A DNA stretch of 12,634 bases from CAVLCC01 sp963624975 (lineage in GTDB: Bacteria > Actinomycetota > Coriobacteriia > Coriobacteriales > CADBOM01): the NCBI GenBank assembly GCA_963624975.1, contig CAVFRF010000073.1, positions 1-12,634 on the forward strand, written 5' to 3'. The translations under genes and the position numbers were made by a program. Positions 6,725 through 12,634 of the stretch are shown here, one piece after another (position 1 is the first letter of the stretch; each line of letters begins with the position of its first letter). Below the pieces are notes generated by a model, which did no database searches, was not told where the DNA came from, and saw nothing but the letters and a program-made list of their open reading frames with translations.

Positions 6725-8362
6725 CTACTGCATCTTGTAGGTGGTGAGGCCGTCCTTGATGGTCTCGGCGACCTTCACGTTGTGGATCTGGTAGGGGTCG
6801 ATTTCGAACAGGTCCTGGTCGAACACCGTGAGGTCGGCGTACTTGCCAACCTCCACCGAGCCCAGCACGTCTTCGCGCTGCATCTGGTAGGCGTTGTTGA
6901 TGGTGTATCCCTTGATGATCTCTTCCACCGTGAGTGCCTCTTCCGGATTGTGCACCAGTGCATCGGGGTTGCCCAGCTCGCGACGCGTGACCAGGCACTC
7001 GATGTTCTGCATCGGCGGGAACGAGGTGGGGTCGGTGGGGAAGTCGGATCCCAGCGCCACGCGCGTGCCGCTGTTGAGGATGCTCTTCATCGGATAGGGG
7101 GTCGCCTGGGTGAGGTCGAGCACCAGCTTGAACGTGGCCTCGTCCTTCGGGTCGGAGCACCATAGGCCGGTGGTGTCGGAAATCACGTCGTTCTTTCCGA
7201 ACAGCGCCATGTCGTCGGCATACAGGTAGGAGCAGTGCGAGCAGGTGATGCGGATGTCCTTGTAACCCTTATCGCGCACGACGCCCGCCGCCAGCAGCAC
7301 GTTGCGGATCGCCTCGGGGCCGATCGCGTGGATGTTGACGTTGATGCCCGCCTTGGCGCACTCCTCGAACTTCTGCGCCAGCACGTCCACGCTCATGATG
7401 GGCTTGATGATGTTGCCGTTCTCGTACGGTTTTGGAATGGCGGCCGAGAACGACTCGAGGGTGCCGTCTTCGAACAGCTTGTAGAAGTTGCAGAAGAAGC
7501 GGTCGCCGTTGTACTTCTTGCTATAGGCCACCGAGTCGTTGAAGGCCATCTCGTAGAGGCCCGCTACGCCGGCGAATCCGCAGAAGTTGAGTCGCAGCGG
7601 GTACTCGTCGCGGTCGACCTCGGCGCAAAGCTCGTCGTTGATGAGGTACTTGAGGAAGCTGATCGCGCCGCAGTCCACGAGCGAGGTCACGCCATTGGAC
7701 GCGCACATCTGCTCGAACGCCTTGGTGGCTCCCTCGACCATGTTGTCGTCGAAGTACTTCGCCGCGCTCATGACCTTGTCCATCGAGGCGATTTCCTTGC
7801 AGTAGCCGGTGGGCTCGCCGTTCTCGTCGCGAGCATAGATCACGCCGCTGGCAGCGTCGATGTCGGGGGTGTCCCTGGTAATGCCGGCAGCTTCGAGCGC
7901 CTTGCTGTTGCACCACACCGTGTGCATGCTTGCCGAGAGATACGCCATGGGCTTGTCGGGGCAGATGGCATCGAGGTCGGCCTTGTTGGGCCCAACCTCG
8001 CCGAACGCGAAGTCGAACCAGCCCATGCCGGTGTAGGCGGGCCTGTCGGGATTGGCCTCCACGTCTTCGCGGATCTTGACCAGCATCTCCTCGGGGGAGA
8101 GGGCATCGAGGCGGAGCAGGCCGCCCAGCACGATCGCCGCGTAGACGTGCAGGTGGCCGTCGATCAGACCGGGGGTCACGAGCTTTCCGCCCAGATCCTC
8201 GACCTGTGCATCCGCGCCGGCTGCAGCGTTAGCATCCGCGGTGCTGCCCACGAAGGCGATCTTGTTGCCGTCGATCACGACGGCCTCGGCCCAGGGCATG
8301 TTGTCGTTTGCTGTAAAGATCTTGCCGTTGGTGAGTACTCGTTTGGTAGCTATAGGGATCAT
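6725..8362 (-). CDS. YtcJ-type amidohydrolase (metal-dependent hydrolase)
   Basis: The product is a 545-residue cytosolic hydrolase of the amidohydrolase superfamily, YtcJ/AepA branch (amidohydrolase 3). These enzymes cleave amide or related bonds with one or two metals in a TIM barrel. The order of motifs is complete: an N-terminal beta-sandwich start (TNGKIFT), PGLIDGHLH with metal ligands H70 and H72, K295 in FYKLFEDGT as the likely carboxylated bridging lysine, H345 in NIHAIG, H376 in CSHCSY, and D440 in ALGSDFP. C-terminal residues return to the sandwich (GKYADLTVFD). Substrate is not predictable. The chosen ATG at 8362 has GAGGAG directly against it with no spacer, which is unusual. The longer frame from 8452 adds 30 residues unlike the family and lacks a ribosome binding site. 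It lies 184 bases downstream of the Crp-family gene on the same strand. Confidence 0.88.
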   Translation of the reverse strand: MIPIATKRVLTNGKIFTANDNMPWAEAVVIDGNKIAFVGSTADANAAAGADAQVEDLGGKLVTPGLIDGHLHVYAAIVLGGLLRLDALSPEEMLVKIREDVEANPDRPAYTGMGWFDFAFGEVGPNKADLDAICPDKPMAYLSASMHTVWCNSKALEAAGITRDTPDIDAASGVIYARDENGEPTGYCKEIASMDKVMSAAKYFDDNMVEGATKAFEQMCASNGVTSLVDCGAISFLKYLINDELCAEVDRDEYPLRLNFCGFAGVAGLYEMAFNDSVAYSKKYNGDRFFCNFYKLFEDGTLESFSAAIPKPYENGNIIKPIMSVDVLAQKFEECAKAGINVNIHAIGPEAIRNVLLAAGVVRDKGYKDIRITCSHCSYLYADDMALFGKNDVISDTTGLWCSDPKDEATFKLVLDLTQATPYPMKSILNSGTRVALGSDFPTDPTSFPPMQNIECLVTRRELGNPDALVHNPEEALTVEEIIKGYTINNAYQMQREDVLGSVEVGKYADLTVFDQDLFEIDPYQIHNVKVAETIKDGLTTYKMQ

Positions 8363-8412
8363 CTCCTCGGTCGAGCGCCGGCGATGAGCCGACGCGCTGC
8401 ATATGTCTTCAG

Positions 8413-8418
8413 ATTCTA
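8413..8418 (-). promoter_or_regulatory. Candidate -10 of the amidohydrolase gene
   Basis: On the minus strand TAGAAT matches five of six consensus bases and would start transcription near 8406, giving a leader of about 44 bases. No convincing -35 is present at 16-19 bases, so an activator may be needed. The same TAGAAT hexamer serves as the predicted -10 of the Crp-family gene. Confidence 0.3.
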
Positions 8419-8477
8419 CACCACAAAACAGCGCGGACGACAGGTTTTGCAATATTTTGATGTCCGCCCTACAACGG

Positions 8478-8515
8478 ATGCATCGATTGTGCAGTTAGCA
8501 TGCATAGAAATGCAT
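8478..8515. repeat. Three ATGCAT palindromes upstream of the amidohydrolase gene
   Basis: ATGCAT occurs at 8478-8483, 8500-8505 and 8510-8515, with start-to-start distances of 22 and 10 bases, close to two and one helical turns. All lie in the 184-base space between the Crp-family stop codon and the amidohydrolase start, upstream of the predicted promoter. The last two can pair as a six-base hairpin with a four-base loop. It may be a phased protein-binding array. The element is short and AT-rich, so chance is not excluded. Confidence 0.4.
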
Positions 8516-8546
8516 TTTCTCTACATCGTAACCGCGCTGGATCTCG

Positions 8547-9260
8547 TTACATCTCGTGCACGTCGCAGGACAGCAGCTCGAAGTGGTTCTTGTGAAACTC
8601 CAAGATGCCGTCGTCTCGCATCTTGCCCAGCTCGATCGAAAGCCCGCTGCGGTCCACTGCCAGGTAGTCGGCGAGCTGCTGGCGCGTGAACGGGATGTCG
8701 AACTCCCGCGAGCCATGGCGGCGCGACTCCGCCGACAGGTACGACAGCAGCTTGCGGCGCGTTGTGCGGTGGTTCATGTGGCCGAGCTTCTCGTTGAGGT
8801 CAAGGTTCTTGTCGGCCAGCTCGCCCAGCAGGTTGCGCACGATGCGGCTGTGGTGCGAGCAGGCGTTCGAGCACACGGTGAGAATGCGCTTGACGTGGAG
8901 AAACATCACGGTCGTGGCGGTCTCGGCCACCACGTTGGAGTCGAGCACCGCGCCAACGGAACACGCGACGGTCGAGGCGAAAGCCTGCCCCACGCCCATC
9001 TTCGACATTATGCTGCGGTTGCCCCACACGTCTTCCTGCACCACCAGCACGCTGCCCTCCATCACGAGGCCTATCGACTCCACGGTGTCGCCAGCGCGCA
9101 GGATGCAGCTGCCCTTGGGGTATCTCGCGATCTTCACCTCGAGGCAGTGCAGCATGGCCTCAAGCTCGTCTTCGGCCACGCCCGAGAACAGCTGCGACGA
9201 CCTCGCCGCAGCGTAGTATTCCTCGAAATCCTTCGTCTTGCCGCCAGCGCATCCAGCCAT
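8547..9260 (-). CDS. Crp/Fnr-family transcription regulator, likely controlling hcp
   Basis: The product has 237 residues. A cyclic-nucleotide-binding-type beta-barrel spans about residues 20-125. A long dimerisation helix follows at about 130-165, then a Crp-type winged helix-turn-helix at about 168-230 (RRKLLSYL, then RQQLADYLAVDRSGLS as the helix-turn-helix). The barrel has GQAFASTVA where CRP has its phosphate-binding GE...RxA segment. The Arg is missing, so cAMP binding is unlikely. Cysteines are at 4, 39, 52, 100, 130, 134 and 232. C130-x3-C134 followed by His-His sits at the hinge into the dimer helix and could sense a redox signal or metal, but there is no N-terminal Fnr-type iron-sulphur motif. 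The start has only a weak A/G-rich ribosome binding site. The divergent hcp gene suggests an HcpR-like role in nitrosative stress. That role is inferred from position. Confidence 0.88.
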   Translation of the reverse strand: MAGCAGGKTKDFEEYYAAARSSQLFSGVAEDELEAMLHCLEVKIARYPKGSCILRAGDTVESIGLVMEGSVLVVQEDVWGNRSIMSKMGVGQAFASTVACSVGAVLDSNVVAETATTVMFLHVKRILTVCSNACSHHSRIVRNLLGELADKNLDLNEKLGHMNHRTTRRKLLSYLSAESRRHGSREFDIPFTRQQLADYLAVDRSGLSIELGKMRDDGILEFHKNHFELLSCDVHEM

Positions 9261-9283
9261 TTTTTACGCTTCTTTCTGCATGT

Positions 9284-9297
9284 GTTGAAAATTCAAC
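9284..9297. promoter_or_regulatory. Dyad site 1, candidate Crp/Fnr-family binding site
   Basis: GTTGAA-AA-TTCAAC is a perfect inverted repeat with six-base arms. Its core, TTGA-N4-TCAA, resembles Fnr-type half-sites but is two bases tighter than the classical TTGA-N6-TCAA. Its centre is 41.5 bases upstream of the hcp start predicted from TTAAAT at 9320-9325, the class II activator position. The same site would fall just after the predicted start of the regulator's own transcript, suiting autorepression. Confidence 0.5.
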
Positions 9298-9303
9298 CGA
9301 CAC

Positions 9304-9318
9304 GTTGATTCTATTCAC
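9304..9318. promoter_or_regulatory. Dyad site 2, imperfect Fnr-like site
   Basis: GTTGATTCTATTCAC contains TTGA-N6-TCAC, one base from a TTGA-N6-TCAA Fnr core. Its centre is 21 bases from site 1, about two helical turns, so two dimers could bind on one face of the DNA. It covers the predicted -10 of the regulator gene. Confidence 0.4.
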
Positions 9319-9336
9319 TTTAAATAGGAACGGCAA
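9308..9336 (-). promoter_or_regulatory. Candidate promoter of the Crp-family gene
   Basis: Leftward TTGCCG (9336-9331) and TAGAAT (9313-9308) are spaced exactly 17 bases apart, with four and five consensus matches. Transcription would start near 9301, giving a leader of about 41 bases. It overlaps the predicted hcp promoter face to face, so use of one may limit the other. Confidence 0.45.
9320..9325 (+). promoter_or_regulatory. Candidate -10 of hcp
   Basis: TTAAAT matches four of six bases. It puts the hcp start near 9332 with a leader of about 105 bases. There is no -35 hexamer at the right place. Dyad site 1 occupies that position instead, as in activator-dependent promoters. Confidence 0.35.
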
Positions 9337-9436
9337 GGCAAGATGCAGCCTATCGGGGGCTCTACGGATGAACTTGCCTGGCGCAGTATCCAGAAAAAGT
9401 TTCGCAATGCAAACCAGCAAAGAGGAGGACAACAGG

Positions 9437-11017
9437 ATGGACGGAAAGATGTTTTGCTTCCAGTGCGAGCAGACGGCCCACTGCACCGGGTGCACCGGTA
9501 ACGCGGGCGTGTGCGGCAAGACCGCCGAGGTCGCCGGAATCCAGGACAGGCTCACCGGCGCGCTGATCGGACTGGCCCGCTCGATCGACGATTGCAGCAA
9601 GTGCGACGCTGACATGTGGGAGCTGATCGCCGAGGGGCTGTTCAGCACCGTGACCAACGTTAACTTCAACGAGGCCACCCTGTGCGCCCTCATCGAGCGC
9701 GTGCACGCAGCAGCAGGCGGAGACGCCAACGACTACGACATGGTCAAGGTGTGGGACGCCGACGAGGACATCCGCAGCCTCAAGTCGCTCATCCTGTTCG
9801 GCATCCGCGGCGTGGCGGCCTATGCTCATCATGCGATGGTGCTGGGCTACACCGACGACGAGGTCAACCACTTCTTCGTGAAGGCCCTGCGCGCCATCGG
9901 CGAGGACTGGGGCATGAACGAGCTGCTGCCCATCGTGCTGGAGGTCGGCGAGAAGAACCTCAAGTGCATGGCGCTGCTCGACCAGGCCAACACCGAGGGC
10001 TACGGCACGCCCGAGCCCACCACCGTCTCCCTCAAGGTGGAGAAGGGTCCGTTCATCGTGATCACCGGCCACGACCTGCACGACCTCAAGATGCTGCTCG
10101 AGCAGACCGAGGGCAAGGGCGTCAACGTCTACACCCATGGCGAGATGCTGCCGGCGCACGCCTACCCGGAGTTCAAGAAGTACGCGCATCTCAAGGGCAA
10201 CTTCGGCACCGCATGGCAGAACCAGAAGAAGGAGTTCGACGGACTGCCCGCGCCCATCCTCTACACCACCAACTGCCTGATGCCGCCTAGGGGCAGCTAC
10301 TCCGACCGCGTGTTCACCACGTCGGTGGTGTCGTATCCCGAGATGCAGCACATCGGCGAGACCAAGGGTGCCGACGGACTGCCCGTCAAGGACTTCGGTC
10401 CCGTGATCGAGAAGGCCATCGAGCTGGGCGGCTTTGCCGAGGACCAGCAGTTCACCGGCATGAACGGCGGCTCCACCGTGATGACCGGCTTCGCGCGCGG
10501 CACCGTTCTTGGCGTGGCCGATACGGTGATCGACGCCGTGAAATCCGGCGCGATCAAGCACTTCTTCCTGGTTGCCGGATGCGACGGCACCCGCGAGGGA
10601 CGCCAGTACTACACCGACTTCGTGAAGCAGACCCCCGCCGACACCGTGGTGCTCACGCTGGCCTGCGGCAAGTACCGCTTCAACGACCTTGACCTCGGCA
10701 CCATCGGCGGCCTGCCCAGGCTCATGGACGTGGGCCAGTGCAACGACGCCTACAGCGCCATCCAGATCGCAGTGGCTCTGGCCGAGGCATTCGGCTGCGG
10801 CGTGAACGACCTGCCGCTGTCCATGGTGCTCTCGTGGTACGAGCAGAAGGCCGTGTGCATCCTGCTCACCCTGCTGTACCTGGGCATCAAGGACATCCGC
10901 CTCGGGCCCTCGCTGCCGGCGTTCGTGTCGCCCAACGTTCTCAACTACCTGGTCGAGAACTTCGGCATCGCCCCCATCTCGACTCCCGAGGAAGACATCG
11001 CCAAGCTCATGGCTTAA
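9437..11017 (+). CDS. hcp: Hybrid cluster protein (hydroxylamine / nitric oxide reductase)
   Basis: Hcp reduces hydroxylamine and, with higher physiological relevance, nitric oxide in anaerobes. This copy has 526 residues. The N-terminal iron-sulphur cysteines are C7, C10, C19 and C26, spaced x2, x8, x6, near the anaerobe-type (class I) pattern; an extra C16 lies inside. The hybrid-cluster ligands are all present: H212 (GHD), E236 (HGE), C280 (TTNC), C382 (AGCDG, the persulfide Cys), C410 (ACGKY), C435 (GQCND) and E469 with K471 (WYEQK). Their spacings match those known for the Desulfovibrio protein, apart from about eight extra residues between C280 and C382. AGGAGGA (9423-9429) seven bases before the ATG fixes the start. 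The longer frame from 9305 is rejected because it runs through the promoter and a non-family leader. No Hcr reductase gene is in view, so the electron donor is unknown. Confidence 0.96.
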   Translation: MDGKMFCFQCEQTAHCTGCTGNAGVCGKTAEVAGIQDRLTGALIGLARSIDDCSKCDADMWELIAEGLFSTVTNVNFNEATLCALIERVHAAAGGDANDYDMVKVWDADEDIRSLKSLILFGIRGVAAYAHHAMVLGYTDDEVNHFFVKALRAIGEDWGMNELLPIVLEVGEKNLKCMALLDQANTEGYGTPEPTTVSLKVEKGPFIVITGHDLHDLKMLLEQTEGKGVNVYTHGEMLPAHAYPEFKKYAHLKGNFGTAWQNQKKEFDGLPAPILYTTNCLMPPRGSYSDRVFTTSVVSYPEMQHIGETKGADGLPVKDFGPVIEKAIELGGFAEDQQFTGMNGGSTVMTGFARGTVLGVADTVIDAVKSGAIKHFFLVAGCDGTREGRQYYTDFVKQTPADTVVLTLACGKYRFNDLDLGTIGGLPRLMDVGQCNDAYSAIQIAVALAEAFGCGVNDLPLSMVLSWYEQKAVCILLTLLYLGIKDIRLGPSLPAFVSPNVLNYLVENFGIAPISTPEEDIAKLMA

Positions 11018-11065
11018 GGGGTGCGAGGCAACTAGGTAGCTAGTTTGCGAATTGCTTGACCAACG

Positions 11066-11101
11066 GCGGAGCCGCTCTCGAAAGGGGGCGGCTCCGCTTT
11101 T
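11066..11101 (+). terminator. Intrinsic terminator of hcp
   Basis: Arms GCGGAGCCGC (11066-11075) and GCGGCTCCGC (11088-11097) pair perfectly. Four further pairs lead to a GAAA tetraloop at 11080-11083, giving a 14-pair stem. TTTT follows at 11098. It lies 48 bases after the hcp stop. Confidence 0.9.
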
Positions 11102-11171
11102 GCTTGCGGTGCTTGTCGTGCCTGCTTGAAGCCCTTTGGGATGTGCGTTGCCATCGGCTTTGCGATATACG

Positions 11172-11180
11172 TGCGATAAT
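11172..11180 (+). promoter_or_regulatory. Extended -10 promoter of the CorC-family gene
   Basis: TGCGATAAT is an extended -10 (TGn plus GATAAT, five of six bases). TTGCCA at 11148-11153 is a good -35 hexamer but 21 bases away, too far for normal use. Transcription would start near 11187 with a leader of about 59 bases. The leader contains the eight-base palindrome GCATATGC (11208-11215). Confidence 0.45.
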
Positions 11181-11245
11181 CAGAAAGCTGAAGGCATCTT
11201 TGCCGGCGCATATGCAAAAGCTTCTCTAGGAGGTTCTTTCCAAAC

Positions 11246-12559
11246 ATGCACATAGCAGTCAGTCTTGGACTCGTGGTGTTGTTCCTGGCGATGAACGCGT
11301 TTTTCGTGATCGCCGAATTCGCGCTCGTGCGCGTGAGAAAGTCGCAGATCGAGCTTGCAGTCGAACAGGGCAAACGCGGCGCGAAGGCCGCTAAGGAGAT
11401 CGCCGACAACGTCAACGCCTACTTGTCGGCATGCCAGCTGGGCGTCACACTTGCGTCACTGGCATTGGGCTGGCTGGGCGAGCCGGCTTTCTCGACCCTC
11501 ATCCACCCGCTCTTCGACATGCTGGGGCTGCCCGACGCGGTGGTCTCGGCCATCGCGGTGGCCATCGGCTACTGCATCATGACCACCCTGCATGTGGTGA
11601 TCGGCGAGCTTATCCCCAAGTCGTTCGCGATTTTCTCGACCGAGCGCTACGCCCTGGCCACTGCTAGCCCGCTCATCTGGTTCTACCGCGTTACCTACCC
11701 GGTGATGTGGCTGTTCAACGGCATCACCAACGGCGTTGTGAAGCTCACCGGTCACGACCCCGGCAGCGAGCACGACGTGTACACCGGCGACGAGATCAAG
11801 CTGCTCATCGACGAGAGCACCGAGAGCGGCCTCATCGACCCCGAGCAGAACGAGTACGTGGACAACATCTTCGACCTGGGCGACAAGGATGCCGAGGCCA
11901 TCATGACTCCCCGTACCGACCTCGTGTGCCTCGACACCGAGGACTCCCTGGCCGACAGCCTCATGGTCACGCAGAAGTACAAGTATACGCGCTACCCGGT
12001 GTGCAAGGGCAGCAAGGACCACATCGTGGGATTCGTGCACGTGAAGGACCTCTACCGGCTTCCCGAGGGCGCTACCGTGGATGACCTGCCGATCCGCGAC
12101 CTGTACGCCGTGCCCGAGACCGTGCCCGTGGCCAAGCTGCTGCAGACCCTGCAGGAGCGTCGCAGCAAGATGGCCGTGGTGGTGGACGAACATGGCGGCA
12201 CCGCCGGCATCGTGACGATCAGCGACATCATCGGGCAGATCGTGGGCCGCTTGGACGACGAATACGTCCATGGCGTGGAGAAGGAATTGGTCACGCTGCC
12301 CGACGGCACCTACATGGTGGACGGCTCGATGGCCATCGACGAGCTGGAGGAGCTGATCGGCTTCCGTCCCGAAGAAGCCGACGAATGCGAGACCGCCGGC
12401 GGGCTGCTGCTCGCGGCATTCGACCGCATTCCCGACGAGGGCGACAGCGTCACGCTGGAAGACCGCGGCTCGAAGGCGATTCTCACCGTGGTGAACATGG
12501 ACAGCCTGCGCATCGACAAGATCAGCGTCGTCGTGGAGCAAGCCGTAGAAGAAGAATAG
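11246..12559 (+). CDS. HlyC/CorC (CNNM-type) transmembrane protein with CBS domains
   Basis: The 437-residue product has the standard layout and length of the family. A DUF21/CNNM membrane domain covers about residues 1-195 (spans beginning near 3, 60, 95 and 130, with NAFFVIAEFALV and GELIPKSFAIF motifs). A CBS pair follows, from M220 in IMTPRTDL to the DEHGGTAGIVT motif near 314-324. A CorC/HlyC domain covers about 350-430 (TYMVDGSMAIDEL, AGGLLL). Bacterial relatives are linked to magnesium and cobalt efflux, with the CBS pair sensing Mg-ATP. The old haemolysin name is misleading. AGGAGGT (11228-11234) is a near-perfect ribosome binding site but 11 bases from the ATG, longer than usual. No closer start codon exists. 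It appears to be a single-gene unit between the hcp terminator and the window end. Confidence 0.92.
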   Translation: MHIAVSLGLVVLFLAMNAFFVIAEFALVRVRKSQIELAVEQGKRGAKAAKEIADNVNAYLSACQLGVTLASLALGWLGEPAFSTLIHPLFDMLGLPDAVVSAIAVAIGYCIMTTLHVVIGELIPKSFAIFSTERYALATASPLIWFYRVTYPVMWLFNGITNGVVKLTGHDPGSEHDVYTGDEIKLLIDESTESGLIDPEQNEYVDNIFDLGDKDAEAIMTPRTDLVCLDTEDSLADSLMVTQKYKYTRYPVCKGSKDHIVGFVHVKDLYRLPEGATVDDLPIRDLYAVPETVPVAKLLQTLQERRSKMAVVVDEHGGTAGIVTISDIIGQIVGRLDDEYVHGVEKELVTLPDGTYMVDGSMAIDELEELIGFRPEEADECETAGGLLLAAFDRIPDEGDSVTLEDRGSKAILTVVNMDSLRIDKISVVVEQAVEEE

Positions 12560-12634
12560 AAGCTCTTCTGGGGTGCCATCGCGGGGTATATCGTACAGGC
12601 TCAGGCAACGCTAAAGCTGCAGAAGTCGCCTGTC
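12560..12634. other. Gene-free window end, possible start of next promoter
   Basis: After the CorC-family stop there are 75 bases without a frame that can be supported. GTATATC (12586-12592) could be part of a -10 for a gene beyond the edge (TATATC matches four of six bases). No terminator hairpin for the CorC-family gene is visible before the edge. Confidence 0.25.

Noticed and set aside
5468..7165. Long rightward open frame crossing the permease end, terminator and amidohydrolase end
   Set aside because: It is an Arg/His/Gly-rich shadow of real genes in GC-rich DNA, passes through a perfect terminator, and has no family motif.
8363..8452. N-terminal extension of the amidohydrolase
   Set aside because: It adds 30 residues unlike the family, lacks a ribosome binding site at 8452, and overlaps the predicted -10.
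7235..8689. Long rightward frame opposite the amidohydrolase
   Set aside because: It is an antisense shadow caused by G/C-rich third positions. The opposite strand carries all amidohydrolase metal motifs.
9305..9436. N-terminal extension of hcp
   Set aside because: It runs through dyad site 2 and the predicted -10. Hcp proteins begin just before the first Cys motif, and AGGAGGA precedes the ATG at 9437.
9362..10561. Leftward frame opposite hcp
   Set aside because: It is an antisense shadow with low-complexity Val/His/Leu/Gly composition, and hcp on the other strand is unmistakable.
11456..12541. Leftward frame opposite the CorC-family gene
   Set aside because: It is an antisense shadow. 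The sense strand shows the full DUF21-CBS-CorC layout.
1..12634. Mobile element, CRISPR array, tRNA or rRNA
   Set aside because: Reading both strands I saw no transposase or integrase motif, no regularly spaced direct repeats, and no tRNA cloverleaf or rRNA-like stretch in the gaps.

Overview
The window is about 60% GC or higher by eye. It is densely coded, has strong GGAG-type ribosome binding sites, two TTG starts and marked G/C preference at third codon positions. The gene content points to an anaerobic actinobacterium of the Coriobacteriia, most likely Eggerthellaceae. That content is an anaerobe-type hybrid cluster protein beside a Crp/Fnr-family regulator, URO-D-family proteins with an MFS carrier, and a CmpB-type 'putative ABC transporter permease'. 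The placement is an inference from gene style, not a match to a known genome. I see no mobile element, CRISPR array, rRNA, tRNA or replication origin.

Region 1 (1-3943) holds the start of an unidentified leftward gene (cut by the window edge) and, diverging from it, a tight three-gene operon. The operon encodes an MFS transporter and two different URO-D superfamily proteins of the MtaA/CmuA methyltransferase type (not HemE), separated by gaps of 18 and 16 bases. It ends at a very strong intrinsic terminator. The divergent promoter region carries a perfect inverted repeat that suits an operator. The likely job is uptake of a small molecule followed by methyl-group (or related) chemistry on it. 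No corrinoid protein or substrate-specific methyltransferase is visible here.

Region 2 (3944-6690) holds a rhomboid-family intramembrane serine protease and a 517-residue multi-pass membrane protein with a C-terminal CmpB-like domain. Both are read from TTG starts with good ribosome binding sites. A perfect bidirectional terminator separates them from the convergent leftward gene.

Region 3 (6690-9260, leftward) holds a YtcJ-type amidohydrolase and, upstream of it, a Crp/Fnr-family regulator.

Region 4 (9261-11101) holds hcp, the hybrid cluster protein (hydroxylamine/NO reductase). It is divergent from the Crp-family regulator and closes with a terminator. The 176-base space between them contains two TTGA/TCAA-type sites about 21 bp apart. 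They sit where they could activate hcp and repress the regulator gene, so the pair looks like a nitrosative-stress switch.

Region 5 (11102-12634) holds a CNNM/CorC-type (HlyC/CorC family) membrane protein with its own extended -10 promoter, then 75 bases with no gene.

Several starts are corrected from the longest open frames: rhomboid at 4046, amidohydrolase at 8362 and hcp at 9437.
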